Positions 6,766 through 14,845 of a DNA stretch of 64,000 bases are shown in pieces (position 1 is the stretch's first letter; the number at the start of each line of letters is the position of its first letter). Under the pieces are notes generated by a model that saw only the letters and a program-made list of their open reading frames with translations, was not told where the DNA came from and made no database searches. The position numbers and the translations under genes were made by a program. Origin of the DNA: Sphingobium sp. DEHP117 (lineage in GTDB: Bacteria; Pseudomonadota; Alphaproteobacteria; Sphingomonadales; Sphingomonadaceae); NCBI RefSeq assembly GCF_030867385.1, contig NZ_JAPFBJ010000003.1:496001-560000 (forward strand), in the 5' to 3' direction.

Positions 6766-8081
6766 CCGATACGGCACCCCGGCGCCGCCTGCGCTGCGCC
6801 GTCTACACCCGCAAATCCAGCGAGGAAGGGTTGGACATGGAGTTCAACAGCCTCGATGCCCAGCGCGAGTCCTGCGAGGCCTATATCGCCAGCCAGCGCG
6901 CCGAGGGCTGGGTCTGCATGCGCGAACGTTACGACGACGGCGGGTATTCCGGCGGATCGCTCGAACGGCCCGGGCTCAAGGCCCTGCTCGAAGATGTCGA
7001 GGCCGGTCTGGTCGACGTGATCGTAGTCTACAAGATCGATCGCCTGTCGCGCTCGCTGATGGACTTCGCCAAGCTGGTCGAGGCCTTCGACCGGAACAAC
7101 GTGACCTTCGTGTCGGTGACGCAGGCGTTCAACACCACGACCAGCATGGGTCGGCTCACGCTGAACATCCTGCTGTCGTTCGCCCAGTTCGAGCGCGAGG
7201 TCACCGGCGAACGCATCCGTGACAAGTTCGCTGCCAGCCGCGCCAAGGGTATGTGGATGGGCGGGTTCGTGCCGATGGGCTACGATGTGGTTGACCGCAA
7301 GCTGGTCATCAACGAGGCCGAGGCCGCCACGGTCAGGCATATGTTCCAGCGATTTGTCGAACTGGGATCGGCGACCCTGCTGACCCGGGAGTTGGTGGCC
7401 AAAGGCACCCTGAACAAGCGTGGCAAGCCGATCGACAAGGGGTTCCTCTACAAGCTGCTGCGCAACCGGCTCTATCTTGGCGAGGCCGTGCACAAGGGCA
7501 TCAGCTATCCCGGCGAGCATCAGGCCATCATTGACCAGCCGCTGTGGGATCAGGTCCATGCCATCCTGCAGGAGAGCCCACGGCAGCGCGCGGCGAACAC
7601 CCGCACCCAGACCCCGGCACTCCTGAAGGGGCTCATCTTCACCGATCGGGGCATCGCCATGACGCCGACGGTGACGAAAAAGGGCAGCCGGCATTACCGC
7701 TACTACACCTCGATGGATGCGATCCGGAACCGCACCTGCGAAGGTCGCGACAGCTTCGTCCGGCTCAATGCCGGGATGGTCGAGGGCGCTGTCGTCCAGC
7801 ACATCCGGTCGCTGCTGCGCACCCCGGAAATCGCGGCACGGGCGATGGAAGCGACCCGCCGAACGGCACCGGACATCGATGAGCAGGATGTTGTCACCGC
7901 ACTGGCTGGCTTTGACGGACTGTGGGAATCGCTGTTCCCGGCCGAGCAGGCCCGCATCGCCCGGCTGCTGATTGAACGGGTCACTGTCAGCGCCGACGGT
8001 CTTGCGGTCGACCTGCGCACCGAGGGCCTCGGATCGGTCATCCGGGAAATGGTCACCCCGAAGCAGGAGTTGGCAGCATGA
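6762..8081 (+). CDS. Large serine recombinase (site-specific integrase), cassette A
   Basis: 439-residue serine recombinase. The resolvase domain begins CAVYTRKSSEEG with the nucleophile Ser near residue 19, has VIVVYKIDRLSRSLMD, and carries FAQFEREVTGERIRDK at the start of the long E helix. A Recombinase domain follows (NRLYLGEAVHKGISYPGEHQAIID), then a short zinc-ribbon-like region (YTSMDAIRNRTCEGRD). Such enzymes catalyse unidirectional integration or excision of mobile elements. The ATG overlaps DUF2924 by 4 bp and the next gene also by 4 bp. Compared with the right-island enzyme (55813-57378) it lacks the C-terminal HTH-like domain, which is supplied by the following gene. Confidence 0.92.
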   Translation: MTDTAPRRRLRCAVYTRKSSEEGLDMEFNSLDAQRESCEAYIASQRAEGWVCMRERYDDGGYSGGSLERPGLKALLEDVEAGLVDVIVVYKIDRLSRSLMDFAKLVEAFDRNNVTFVSVTQAFNTTTSMGRLTLNILLSFAQFEREVTGERIRDKFAASRAKGMWMGGFVPMGYDVVDRKLVINEAEAATVRHMFQRFVELGSATLLTRELVAKGTLNKRGKPIDKGFLYKLLRNRLYLGEAVHKGISYPGEHQAIIDQPLWDQVHAILQESPRQRAANTRTQTPALLKGLIFTDRGIAMTPTVTKKGSRHYRYYTSMDAIRNRTCEGRDSFVRLNAGMVEGAVVQHIRSLLRTPEIAARAMEATRRTAPDIDEQDVVTALAGFDGLWESLFPAEQARIARLLIERVTVSADGLAVDLRTEGLGSVIREMVTPKQELAA

Positions 8082-8458
8082 GCGCCCCCACCATCATGCG
8101 GGTGTTCATCCCGCTCACCATCCGCAAGCGCAACGGGCGGCCGAAGATCGTGCCGCCCGCCGACATGGCACCCGAAGCCGGCGGCGTGGATCCGCATGTG
8201 CTGAAGGCGATCGCCAAGGCGTGGAGCTGGCGGCGGAAGATGGAGAGCGGCGCGGTGGGGACCGTTTCCGACATTGCCAAGGCCGAGGATGTGTCGTCAG
8301 CCTATGTCGGCCGCATGCTGAGGCTGGCCTGGCTGGCACCGGCCGTGCTGGAAAAGCTGCTGATCGATCGCGTGGCGCCGGCGGTGTCGGTGAAGGACCT
8401 CGCGCGCATCGCTGACCTCCCATGGGCAGAGCAGCCTGCGACTGTGTTTGGACCATAA
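8078..8458 (+). CDS. HTH-like accessory protein of recombinase cassette A
   Basis: 126-residue protein. After a basic start (IRKRNGRPKIV), residues about 45-126 (DPHVLKAIAKAW, then SDIAKAEDVSSAYVGRMLRL, AWLAPAVLEKLL, LARIADLPWAEQ) form a ParB/HTH-like helical domain. The same domain is fused to the C-terminus of the serine recombinase at 55813-57378 (IAYLAPDIVAAIL, LARTTNLPLDWQAQ). Its start codon overlaps the recombinase stop by 4 bp. A DNA-binding or partner function for the recombinase is inferred strongly from this split/fused pair; no experimental role is known to me. Confidence 0.7.
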   Translation: MSAPTIMRVFIPLTIRKRNGRPKIVPPADMAPEAGGVDPHVLKAIAKAWSWRRKMESGAVGTVSDIAKAEDVSSAYVGRMLRLAWLAPAVLEKLLIDRVAPAVSVKDLARIADLPWAEQPATVFGP

Positions 8459-8495
8459 CCTGACTTCAATCTTGGCGACCAGTGCGGCTGCCCCC

Positions 8496-9365
8496 TCACG
8501 AACGGCGAGCCTGTGCGAGGTCTTGCCGCGCGTCTTTTATAATCGACCACGCCGAGTGCAGGAACAGGGCCGCCACGACAAAAGCCATCAGCAAATCCGG
8601 CCACGGATTGTTGAGCCACCAGACGAGGACAGCAGCGGCGACCACGGCCAGATTGCCGATGGCGTCATTGCGAGAGAACAGCCAGACGGCTCGCATGTTG
8701 GCATCGCCCTTACGGTGCGGAACAAGCACCACGGCAGCCAGCACATTGACGAAGAAGGCGACAAGGGCGAAGCCGCCCATGAGCAGGGTTTGCGGCTCAT
8801 GTTCGACGAAGACGCGGTAGGTCGTGGTGCCGATCACGCCAAGGCCGAGCAGGGCCAAAAAGATGCCTTGAAGCAAGGCTGCTTTGGCGCGGGCCGCAAG
8901 ACCCCAGCCAACAGCAATCAGGCCGAGAAAGGAAATCAGGCCATCCCCGATGAAATCGAGGGCATCAGCCTGTAGGGCTTGCGATCCCGACAGAATCGAG
9001 CCGCCAGTCTGGATGATACCGTAGCCGGCATTGAGCAGCACGACGATCCAGAGCGCCCGCTTATAGGCAGGGCTCACATGCGACAGATCGGGGATATGAT
9101 GGTCGTCGTCACTGTCAGCGCTCGCAGCTTTCGGTGCGCCTACGCGGTCGAGTTGATAGCCGAGGCCTGTCACGGCGGATTCCAGGGCGGGAAGACGCAG
9201 CCCGGGATCATCGACTTCGAGCGTCATGATCTGCGAGGCAATCGACACCTTCACGCTGTTGATGCCCTCGATCTTGCGGGCTGCACCCTCGATCTTCGCC
9301 GCGCAGGATGAGCAGTCCATGCCGGTAACTTGATAGCGAATTGTGTCGGTTGCGGCGGCGGCCAT
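8496..9365 (-). CDS. Heavy-metal cation diffusion facilitator with N-terminal HMA domain
   Basis: 289 residues. An N-terminal heavy-metal-associated domain (GMDCSSCAAKIEGAARKIEG, metal-binding CxxC near residues 18-21) is followed by five or six membrane segments of the CDF family. Family residues are seen in QADALDFIGDGLISF, where Asp replaces the usual first His of the zinc site, and in SRNDAIGNLAVV. It probably exports a divalent soft metal from the cytoplasm; the exact ion is not deducible. It is divergent from a MerR regulator, with a MerR-type operator/promoter between them. Accessory-island cargo. Confidence 0.85.
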   Translation of the reverse strand: MAAAATDTIRYQVTGMDCSSCAAKIEGAARKIEGINSVKVSIASQIMTLEVDDPGLRLPALESAVTGLGYQLDRVGAPKAASADSDDDHHIPDLSHVSPAYKRALWIVVLLNAGYGIIQTGGSILSGSQALQADALDFIGDGLISFLGLIAVGWGLAARAKAALLQGIFLALLGLGVIGTTTYRVFVEHEPQTLLMGGFALVAFFVNVLAAVVLVPHRKGDANMRAVWLFSRNDAIGNLAVVAAAVLVWWLNNPWPDLLMAFVVAALFLHSAWSIIKDARQDLAQARRS

Positions 9366-9394
9366 TTATCGATCCTCGAAATCCTATTGCCGCC

Positions 9395-9425
9395 ATGTTA
9401 CAACCTGTAGCGACTACAGGAGCAA
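9395..9425 (-). promoter_or_regulatory. MerR-type promoter/operator of the CDF exporter
   Basis: On the minus strand a -35 TTGCTC (9425-9420) and a -10 TAACAT (9400-9395) are 19 bp apart, the long spacing typical of MerR-controlled promoters. Inside the spacer lies the perfect dyad CCTGTAG-CGA-CTACAGG (9404-9420). This matches the usual placement of a MerR dimer that untwists the promoter on metal binding. The exporter start is at 9365. Confidence 0.75.
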
Positions 9426-9433
9426 TACGAGAA

Positions 9434-9862
9434 ATGCAGATTGGCGATTTATCTCGACAGTCGGGCGTGAACATCGAAACGATCCGCTACTATGAGCGCA
9501 TCGGGGTTCTGCCGAAACCTGCCCGCCAGTCGAACGGGCGGCGCACTTATGGTTCAGTCGACGCAGACCGTCTTGGCTTCATCCGGCACGCCCGCGACCT
9601 TGGTTTTGACCTGAAGAGTATTCAAGTGTTGCTGGCCTTGCAGGAACAGACCGAGGCATCCTGCGATGACGCAAGTCGAATTGCACAGGGTCAGCTTGAA
9701 GCAGTTGAAAGCCGGATTGCCCGCTTAATCAAATTGCGTGAAGAACTGCGTCGCATGGTCAGCGAGTGCGGCCGCGGCCGCGTGGCCGAATGTCGTGTGA
9801 TCGAGGCATTGGTGATACCGGCCAAGGGGCCTTCGAGCACCGTGTATTCCACGTTCAGATAG
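9434..9862 (+). CDS. MerR family metal-responsive regulator with replaced C-terminus
   Basis: 142 residues. An N-terminal winged HTH (MQIGDLSRQSGVNIETIRYYER) is followed by the dimerisation helix and three Cys at 77, 112 and 120, the spacing of PbrR/CadR/ZntR-type sensors that bind metal. Residues up to about 126 (AECRVIEAL) are normal for the family. The last 16 residues are not: they are encoded by a fragment antisense to a DUF669-like gene (9818-9862). The metal-binding tail is therefore truncated, but all three sensor Cys remain, so it may still work. Start chosen at MQIGD, the family's usual N-terminus. It would regulate the divergent CDF exporter. Confidence 0.75.
   Translation: MQIGDLSRQSGVNIETIRYYERIGVLPKPARQSNGRRTYGSVDADRLGFIRHARDLGFDLKSIQVLLALQEQTEASCDDASRIAQGQLEAVESRIARLIKLREELRRMVSECGRGRVAECRVIEALVIPAKGPSSTVYSTFR
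9818..9862 (-). pseudogene. Remnant of a second DUF669-like gene
   Basis: Read on the minus strand this short stretch encodes YLNVEYTVLEGPLA, nearly identical (12 of 14) to YLNIEYTVLEGPFA of the intact DUF669-like protein at 742-1317. The DNA match is about 45 bp and not identical, so it comes from a related rather than the same gene. It marks an old recombination junction just inside the tRNA-Ser end of the island. Confidence 0.7.
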
Positions 9863-10158
9863 GCCACCGCTCAACTGCGCTCCAGAACGTAAACCTCGGA
9901 TTCTCCGGGCGCGTTGACTGCCGGGATATGGCCGAAAATGTTTAGGTGGGGCGATCCGGAAAAGTATTGAAAATCAGCCATTTTCTGGACCTGAACCTTT
10001 TCGGGCGAGGTTTAGGTGAAAAGAGACAAAAGCCGATCGGAGACTGATTTTGGCGGTCCCGCCAGTCTCCGGGGTTTATATGCCATCGGCAAAACGGCGC
10101 GGAAGCTGGGGATTTTCTGGCGCCTTGAGGCCCATCTCATTGATTCGTATTGAGATGT
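9863..10158. other. Gene-free island end with a stem-loop
   Basis: No convincing gene. A strong stem-loop lies at 10039-10070 (GGAGACTG ... GGCGG-tc-CCGCC ... CAGTCTCC), and the octamer TTTAGGTG occurs twice (near 9950 and 10010). This is the DNA between the MerR junction and the tRNA-Ser 3' end, where an attachment site would be expected. I could not identify a copy of the tRNA 3' sequence elsewhere in the window. Confidence 0.4.
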
Positions 10159-10249
10159 TGGCGGAGCGGGAGGGATTCGAACCCTCGATACGCTTTTGAC
10201 GTATACTCACTTTCCAGGCGAGCGCCTTCGACCACTCGGCCACCGCTCC
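10159..10249 (-). tRNA. tRNA-Ser (GGA)
   Basis: Minus-strand tRNA: acceptor GGAGCGG / CCGCTCC, D-arm GGCCGAGTGG, anticodon loop with GGA, a long variable arm as expected for serine, T-arm GAGGG-TTCGAAT-CCCTC, discriminator G and an encoded CCA (10161-10159). Its 3' end points to the left island, the usual geometry for tRNA-targeted integration. Confidence 0.97.
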
Positions 10250-10403
10250 GCATATTGCCTGACTGCTTCGTACCGGAGGGCAAGAGGCAGGAATCAGGCG
10301 ATCATCAAATCGCACTGGAAGTGGCGCGTCTAACGGGTGAACGGCGTGCTGGCAAGCGGCAGGTCACCTCGCGGCGGGCTTTTTCCCGCACTCTCAATCT
10401 GGG

Positions 10404-11924
10404 CTACCCCGCCAGCGCCTTTTGCCGCCGCCGCTGCACCGAGGAACCGATGCCCATCCCTTCACGATATTTGGCGACTGTGCGGCGGGCGAGGTCAAAG
10501 CCTTCGGCGCGCAGCATATCGACCAGCGTGTCATCGGACAGGATCTTGCGCGGGTCCTCCGCGCCGATCAGCGCCTTGATCCGGCTCTTCACCGCCTCGG
10601 CCGATACCGCTTCACCGCCGCTGGCGGAGGCGATACCGCTGGAGAAGAAATATTTCAGCTCATACAGGCCGCGCGGGCAGGCGAGATATTTGTTGCTGGT
10701 GACCCGGCTGATCGTGGACTCGTGCATGCCGACCGCCTCTGCCACTGCGCGCAGGGTCAGCGGCTTCAGGTGCGCGACGCCATGGCGCAAAAAATCCTCC
10801 TGGCTTCGCACGATCTCGGTCGCGACCTTGATGATGGTCTTCTGCCGCTGATCGAGCGCCTTCACGAGCCAGTTGGCGCTGGTCAGGCAGTCGGAAAGCC
10901 AGGCCTTGGACGCCTTGTCCTGCACCCCGCCCGCAAGCTCGGTGTAATAGTTCCGGTTGATGAGCACACGCGGCAAGGTGGCGCTGTTGATCTCGATCGC
11001 CCAGCCCTTGCCCTGTGGCGTTACGAAGATATCGGGCACCACCGCGTGAGTTTCGTCTGAAGCGAAGCGCAGGCCGGGCTTGGGGTCATAGCCACGCAGC
11101 TCGCGGATCATGTCCGCCAGATCCTCCTCGTCCACGCCGCAGATACGCCGCAACTGAGGCAAAGCCCCCTTGGCCAGCAGATCGAGATTGGCGAGCAGCG
11201 CCGCCATCGCAGGGTCATGCCGGTCCGCCTCCTTCGCCTGGAGCGCAAGGCATTCCGCCAGCGAGCGCGCACCCACGCCAATGGGGTCGAAACTCTGGAT
11301 CACACCCAGCACCGCCTCCACCTGCGCCAGCGGGACCTGAAGCGCGTAGGCCAGCGGCAACAGCTCTGCCTCCAGATAGCCCGCCTCGTCGATCTGGCCG
11401 ATGAGCTGACCGGCGATCAGCAGGTCGGCGCCGGAAAGCCGCAGCCGCGCCTGATCCATCAAATGCTCGTGCAGCCCGATGCCGCCACCCGCGAAATTCT
11501 CGAAGTCCGGGCCATCCTCACTGAACCCTTGGGACGCGCCATCCATCCCCGCGGCGGAGATGCCTCCGCCCTCTCCGCGCGCAGGAACAGGCGGCTCGCC
11601 ACTATCGCCCCGACCCTCGAAGGCGCCGTCATTGTCGAGCGGATTGTCGGCGGAAACGGCGTCGTCGCGCATCATCGCGTCGCTGGCGGCCTCCGCGTTC
11701 AACGGCGCAGGATCCGGGATCGATTCCGACCCGGGAGTCGCCTCGCCTTCCTGGCCTGCGCCGGCGCGCGCCAGTTCCAACAACGGGTTTTTCTCGAGCT
11801 CGCCCGCAATATAGGCCTCGATCTCGATGTTCGACAGCGCGAGCAAGCGGATCGCCTGCTGCAGCTGCGGCGTCATCACCAGCGACTGGCTCTGCCGCAG
11901 GTCCAGGCGGGGGGTCAAAGCCAT
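10404..11924 (-). CDS. rpoN: RNA polymerase sigma-54 factor RpoN
   Basis: 506 residues. Region I begins LTPRLDLRQSQSLVMTPQLQQAIRLL, the activator-interacting Gln-rich helix. Next comes an acidic low-complexity region II (about 60-140), then the core-binding and HTH domains (STISRVTSNKYLACPRG), and the RpoN box ARRTVAKYRE near the C-terminus, which contacts the -24 element. It directs transcription from -24/-12 promoters with enhancer-binding ATPases. It follows lptB by 24 bp in the conserved lptC-lptA-lptB-rpoN order. Full length for the family. Confidence 0.97.
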   Translation of the reverse strand: MALTPRLDLRQSQSLVMTPQLQQAIRLLALSNIEIEAYIAGELEKNPLLELARAGAGQEGEATPGSESIPDPAPLNAEAASDAMMRDDAVSADNPLDNDGAFEGRGDSGEPPVPARGEGGGISAAGMDGASQGFSEDGPDFENFAGGGIGLHEHLMDQARLRLSGADLLIAGQLIGQIDEAGYLEAELLPLAYALQVPLAQVEAVLGVIQSFDPIGVGARSLAECLALQAKEADRHDPAMAALLANLDLLAKGALPQLRRICGVDEEDLADMIRELRGYDPKPGLRFASDETHAVVPDIFVTPQGKGWAIEINSATLPRVLINRNYYTELAGGVQDKASKAWLSDCLTSANWLVKALDQRQKTIIKVATEIVRSQEDFLRHGVAHLKPLTLRAVAEAVGMHESTISRVTSNKYLACPRGLYELKYFFSSGIASASGGEAVSAEAVKSRIKALIGAEDPRKILSDDTLVDMLRAEGFDLARRTVAKYREGMGIGSSVQRRRQKALAG

Positions 11925-11948
11925 CGGTCAGCGCCCCCCGCCGCCATA

Positions 11949-12740
11949 TTACATCGAAAAGCTTTCGCCCAGATACAGGCGGCGGACGTCGGCATTGGCA
12001 ACCAGCTCTTCGGGACTGCCCGCGAACAGCACCTTGCCATCATAGATGATGCAGGCGCGATCGACGATCTCCAGCGTCTCGCGCACATTGTGATCGGTGA
12101 TGAGCACGCCAATGCCGCGGGTGCGCAACTGCTTCACCAGATCGCGAATGTCGGAAATGGACAGCGGATCAATGCCCGCGAAAGGTTCGTCAAGCAACAC
12201 GATCGAAGGATTGGCGGCAAGCGCGCGGGCGATCTCGCAACGGCGGCGTTCCCCGCCGGACAGCGCCATCGCGGCGGAATCGCGCAGGCGGATAAGGCCG
12301 AATTCTCCTAGCAGCTCCTCCAGCCTGCGGGCGCGCTCCGCCTCATCCGGTTCGGCAAGCTCAAGCACCGCCAATATGTTCTGCGCCACCGTCATGCCGC
12401 GAAAGATCGAGGTTTCCTGGGGCAGATAGCCCAACCCCAGAATGGCGCGGCGATACATCGGCAGGCCGGTGATGTCGTGCCCGTCCAGTGCTATGCGCCC
12501 ACTGTCCGGCCGCACAAGGCCCATGATCGAATAGAAACAGGTGGTCTTGCCCGCGCCATTGGGGCCGAGCAGGCCTACGACTTCACCCTTCGCGACGGTT
12601 AGTGACACGTCGGCGAGCACCGGGCGCCGGTCATAGCTTTTGGCGAGCGAAACGACCTCAAGCCCACCGCGCGCCTTCAGTGCTGCGTCCGCCTGCGCAC
12701 CCGTCTGGCTCAGCCTGTCAATCACTGCAACATCATCCAT
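11949..12740 (-). CDS. lptB: LPS export ABC transporter ATPase LptB
   Basis: 263 residues from MDDVAVIDRL; a longer reading from 12821 is possible, but the extra residues look non-coding. Contains Walker A GPNGAGKT, Q-loop LGYLPQETSIFRG, signature LSGGERRRCEIARAL, Walker B IVLLDEPFAGIDP and the H-switch ITDHNVRETL. It powers extraction of LPS from the inner membrane with LptFG, neither of which is in the window, and delivers it to LptC and LptA, encoded just upstream on the same strand. Confidence 0.96.
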   Translation of the reverse strand: MDDVAVIDRLSQTGAQADAALKARGGLEVVSLAKSYDRRPVLADVSLTVAKGEVVGLLGPNGAGKTTCFYSIMGLVRPDSGRIALDGHDITGLPMYRRAILGLGYLPQETSIFRGMTVAQNILAVLELAEPDEAERARRLEELLGEFGLIRLRDSAAMALSGGERRRCEIARALAANPSIVLLDEPFAGIDPLSISDIRDLVKQLRTRGIGVLITDHNVRETLEIVDRACIIYDGKVLFAGSPEELVANADVRRLYLGESFSM

Positions 12741-12893
12741 GGCGCGTCTCTGTTCGCATAAAGTTGGTAAAGGAAAAATAAAAATCTGCGGACTTTGAGA
12801 AAACTGGCAAGCTTTGTGCATGGCTGAGCCAGCCAGTCAACCCCGCCGCCCCGATTCACAGGAAAGAATGCGGCCAGATGACACAGAAGCCGC

Positions 12894-13460
12894 TTATTTG
12901 GGTGCGTTTTCCTGACGCTTGGGGACGGTGAAGGTGCCGGTCACGCGGCCGCCGCCACCTGCGCCGCCGCTGCCCGCCGCCCGCCCATCGACCTTGGAGA
13001 GGCCGGTATTGAGGTCCATCACCAGCCTGCTGCCCGCGAGATTGTTCGTGCCCTGATAAAGGTGCACATTGCCCAAGAGGGTGATGATGCGGCGGTTGAG
13101 ATCATAGATGCCGACATCTCCCGTCGCGCGGTCCTGCCCGCGCGTGACGCGCACATTACCGGACGCGTCAATGCGCTGGATTTCGACCCCGCCCGCGTTG
13201 GTGTAGGCGATCGTCATGCGCGCGGCATCCAGCACAAGATTGCCCTGCGTCACATGCACGTTGCCGGAAACGATAGCCCGGTCCGCCCTGTCCTGCACCT
13301 CGATGCGGTCCGCCGAGAAATCGACCGGCGCGCTGCTGTCATGTCCGCGCATGAGCTGCGCCTGCGCGGCGTTGTTACCTGCACCGCCGGGGCCGATCCA
13401 CAGGGCGCCAGCGAGCACAAGCGAGACAGAGGCGATCGAGAATGACCTGAGCATGATCAA
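12894..13460 (-). CDS. lptA: LPS transport periplasmic protein LptA
   Basis: 188 residues with a signal peptide (hydrophobic VSLVLAGALWIGP, cleavage probably after AAQA) and an OstA/LptA beta-jellyroll domain: PVDFSADRIEVQDRADRAIVSG, then repeated V-GNV-V motifs. The mature protein bridges LPS across the periplasm between LptC and LptD. The C-terminus is Gly-rich and then basic. It overlaps lptC by 4 bp; lptB follows after about 150 bp that shows no other gene. Confidence 0.92.
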   Translation of the reverse strand: MIMLRSFSIASVSLVLAGALWIGPGGAGNNAAQAQLMRGHDSSAPVDFSADRIEVQDRADRAIVSGNVHVTQGNLVLDAARMTIAYTNAGGVEIQRIDASGNVRVTRGQDRATGDVGIYDLNRRIITLLGNVHLYQGTNNLAGSRLVMDLNTGLSKVDGRAAGSGGAGGGGRVTGTFTVPKRQENAPK

Positions 13461-14101
13461 CGCCCTTTGCGGCGAATTTGCTCTATACGCAAGCGGGCAT
13501 TGCCGTTTAGCGTCACGGTTCGCCCCTCAAGATCGGCCTGGAGATGGTTGGCGCTGAAGGTACCGAGTGGCATGCGACCGTTGACCGCGCCCTGGCTGTT
13601 CATCGTCCGCTGCTTGAGGTCAATGTCCACATCACGCGTGGTCAGCCGATACCCGCCTGCGGAGTCGATCTGCACCGGGCCGACAACACCGACCTGCTCC
13701 GTGTCCATAAAATAGCGTCCAGTCCCGGCCGTCATCACCGCCGGGCCGTCGCTCATCAATATACGGGCCGAGAGGTCTTTCATCTCCACCACCGGCTCGC
13801 GAGAGGTTTTCTGAACGGCGGACCCGGCGCGGAGCGAAAACGGACGGCCCCTGCTGTCCTGCCCGCGATAGAGCGCCTCGTTCACCTTCAGGCGCTCACC
13901 CGCCAGATCGACCTCGCGCTTGTCGAGCAGGAAACTGACCTCGCCCTGCATCGCAAATGGCGCAGAAACGAGGAAGGCGGCCAGCACGCCCACCGCAATC
14001 GGCAGCGCGCTCTTGAGCAGCCGCACCGTCTTGTCGTGCGATCCGCCGGGCAGCGCCCATTGCTGGCGGATCGTGCGCTGGCTATCGGCTAGGCGCGACA
14101 C
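13457..14101 (-). CDS. lptC: LPS export protein LptC
   Basis: 214 residues from the GTG at 14101 (VSRLADSQRT), chosen because it follows the RNase D stop by 7 bp; the reading frame stays open further upstream but runs inside the RNase D gene. One membrane helix (LPIAVGVLAAFLVSAPFAM, about residues 30-50) is followed by a periplasmic OstA-like domain ending GNARLRIEQIRRKGR. LptC links the LptBFG transporter to LptA. The gene overlaps lptA by 4 bp. No strong Shine-Dalgarno is visible, so the start is moderately sure. Confidence 0.85.
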   Translation of the reverse strand: MSRLADSQRTIRQQWALPGGSHDKTVRLLKSALPIAVGVLAAFLVSAPFAMQGEVSFLLDKREVDLAGERLKVNEALYRGQDSRGRPFSLRAGSAVQKTSREPVVEMKDLSARILMSDGPAVMTAGTGRYFMDTEQVGVVGPVQIDSAGGYRLTTRDVDIDLKQRTMNSQGAVNGRMPLGTFSANHLQADLEGRTVTLNGNARLRIEQIRRKGR

Positions 14102-14108
14102 GACCGGA

Positions 14109-14726
14109 TCAGATGTGCGAGAAGATGTCGATCTCTGGCCATCCGGCGAGATCGAGCTGTGCACGCGCGGGGAGAAAATCGAAACATGCCTGCGCCAGTT
14201 CCATCCGCCCCTCGCGCACCAGACGGCGGTCCAGCTCTTCCCGAAGCGCATGGAGATAGCGCACGTCCGAGGCCGCATAATCCCGCTGTGCATCGGACAG
14301 CACCGGCCCACCCCAGTCGGAGCTTTGCTGCTGCTTGCTGATCTCCTGCCCCAGCAGCTCCTTGACGATTTCCTTGAGGCCGTGCCGGTCGGTATAGGTG
14401 CGGCACAGACGCGACGCGATCTTGGTGCAATAGACCGGCGCCACTTCGATACCGAGATAATGCCGAATTGCGGCGATATCGAAGCGACCGAAGTGGAAAA
14501 TCTTCAGACGTGTGGGATCCGCGATAATCGCCTTGAGGTTCGGCGCGTCATAAGCGCTACCCGGCGCGAACCGCACCAGATGCTCATCTCCCTTGCCGTC
14601 GCTGATCTGTACTACACAGAGCCGGTCGCGCGGGGTGATGAGGCCCATCGTCTCGGTATCGATGGCGACCGGGCCGTCCGCCAGCACGCCTGCGGGCAGA
14701 TCTTCTTCGTGGAAATGGACTGTCAT
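14109..14726 (-). CDS. RNase D-like 3'-5' exonuclease
   Basis: 205 residues, a single DEDD exonuclease domain. ExoI motif AIDTETMGL (Asp23, Glu25), ExoII around LKIFHFGRFDIAAI, ExoIII around YAASDVRYLHAL. It lacks the HRDC domains of long RNase D (about 370 residues), so it is the short form common in alphaproteobacteria, probably for tRNA or small RNA 3' trimming. First gene of the lptC-lptA-lptB-rpoN block, divergent from proA. Confidence 0.9.
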   Translation of the reverse strand: MTVHFHEEDLPAGVLADGPVAIDTETMGLITPRDRLCVVQISDGKGDEHLVRFAPGSAYDAPNLKAIIADPTRLKIFHFGRFDIAAIRHYLGIEVAPVYCTKIASRLCRTYTDRHGLKEIVKELLGQEISKQQQSSDWGGPVLSDAQRDYAASDVRYLHALREELDRRLVREGRMELAQACFDFLPARAQLDLAGWPEIDIFSHI

Positions 14727-14845
14727 CCCATCCCCTTATCCGCCCAAAGGGAAAGACTCAACGGGACAATGTCCATCCGTTGCGCTCTTTCGGTTGGGGA
14801 CGGGACATGGTAGAGCGGCATCCACATAAGGATTACGAGCGCACC

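Noticed and set aside
10076..10315. A 79-codon frame across tRNA-Ser
   Set aside because: It reads through the complete tRNA gene, so it is not a protein gene.
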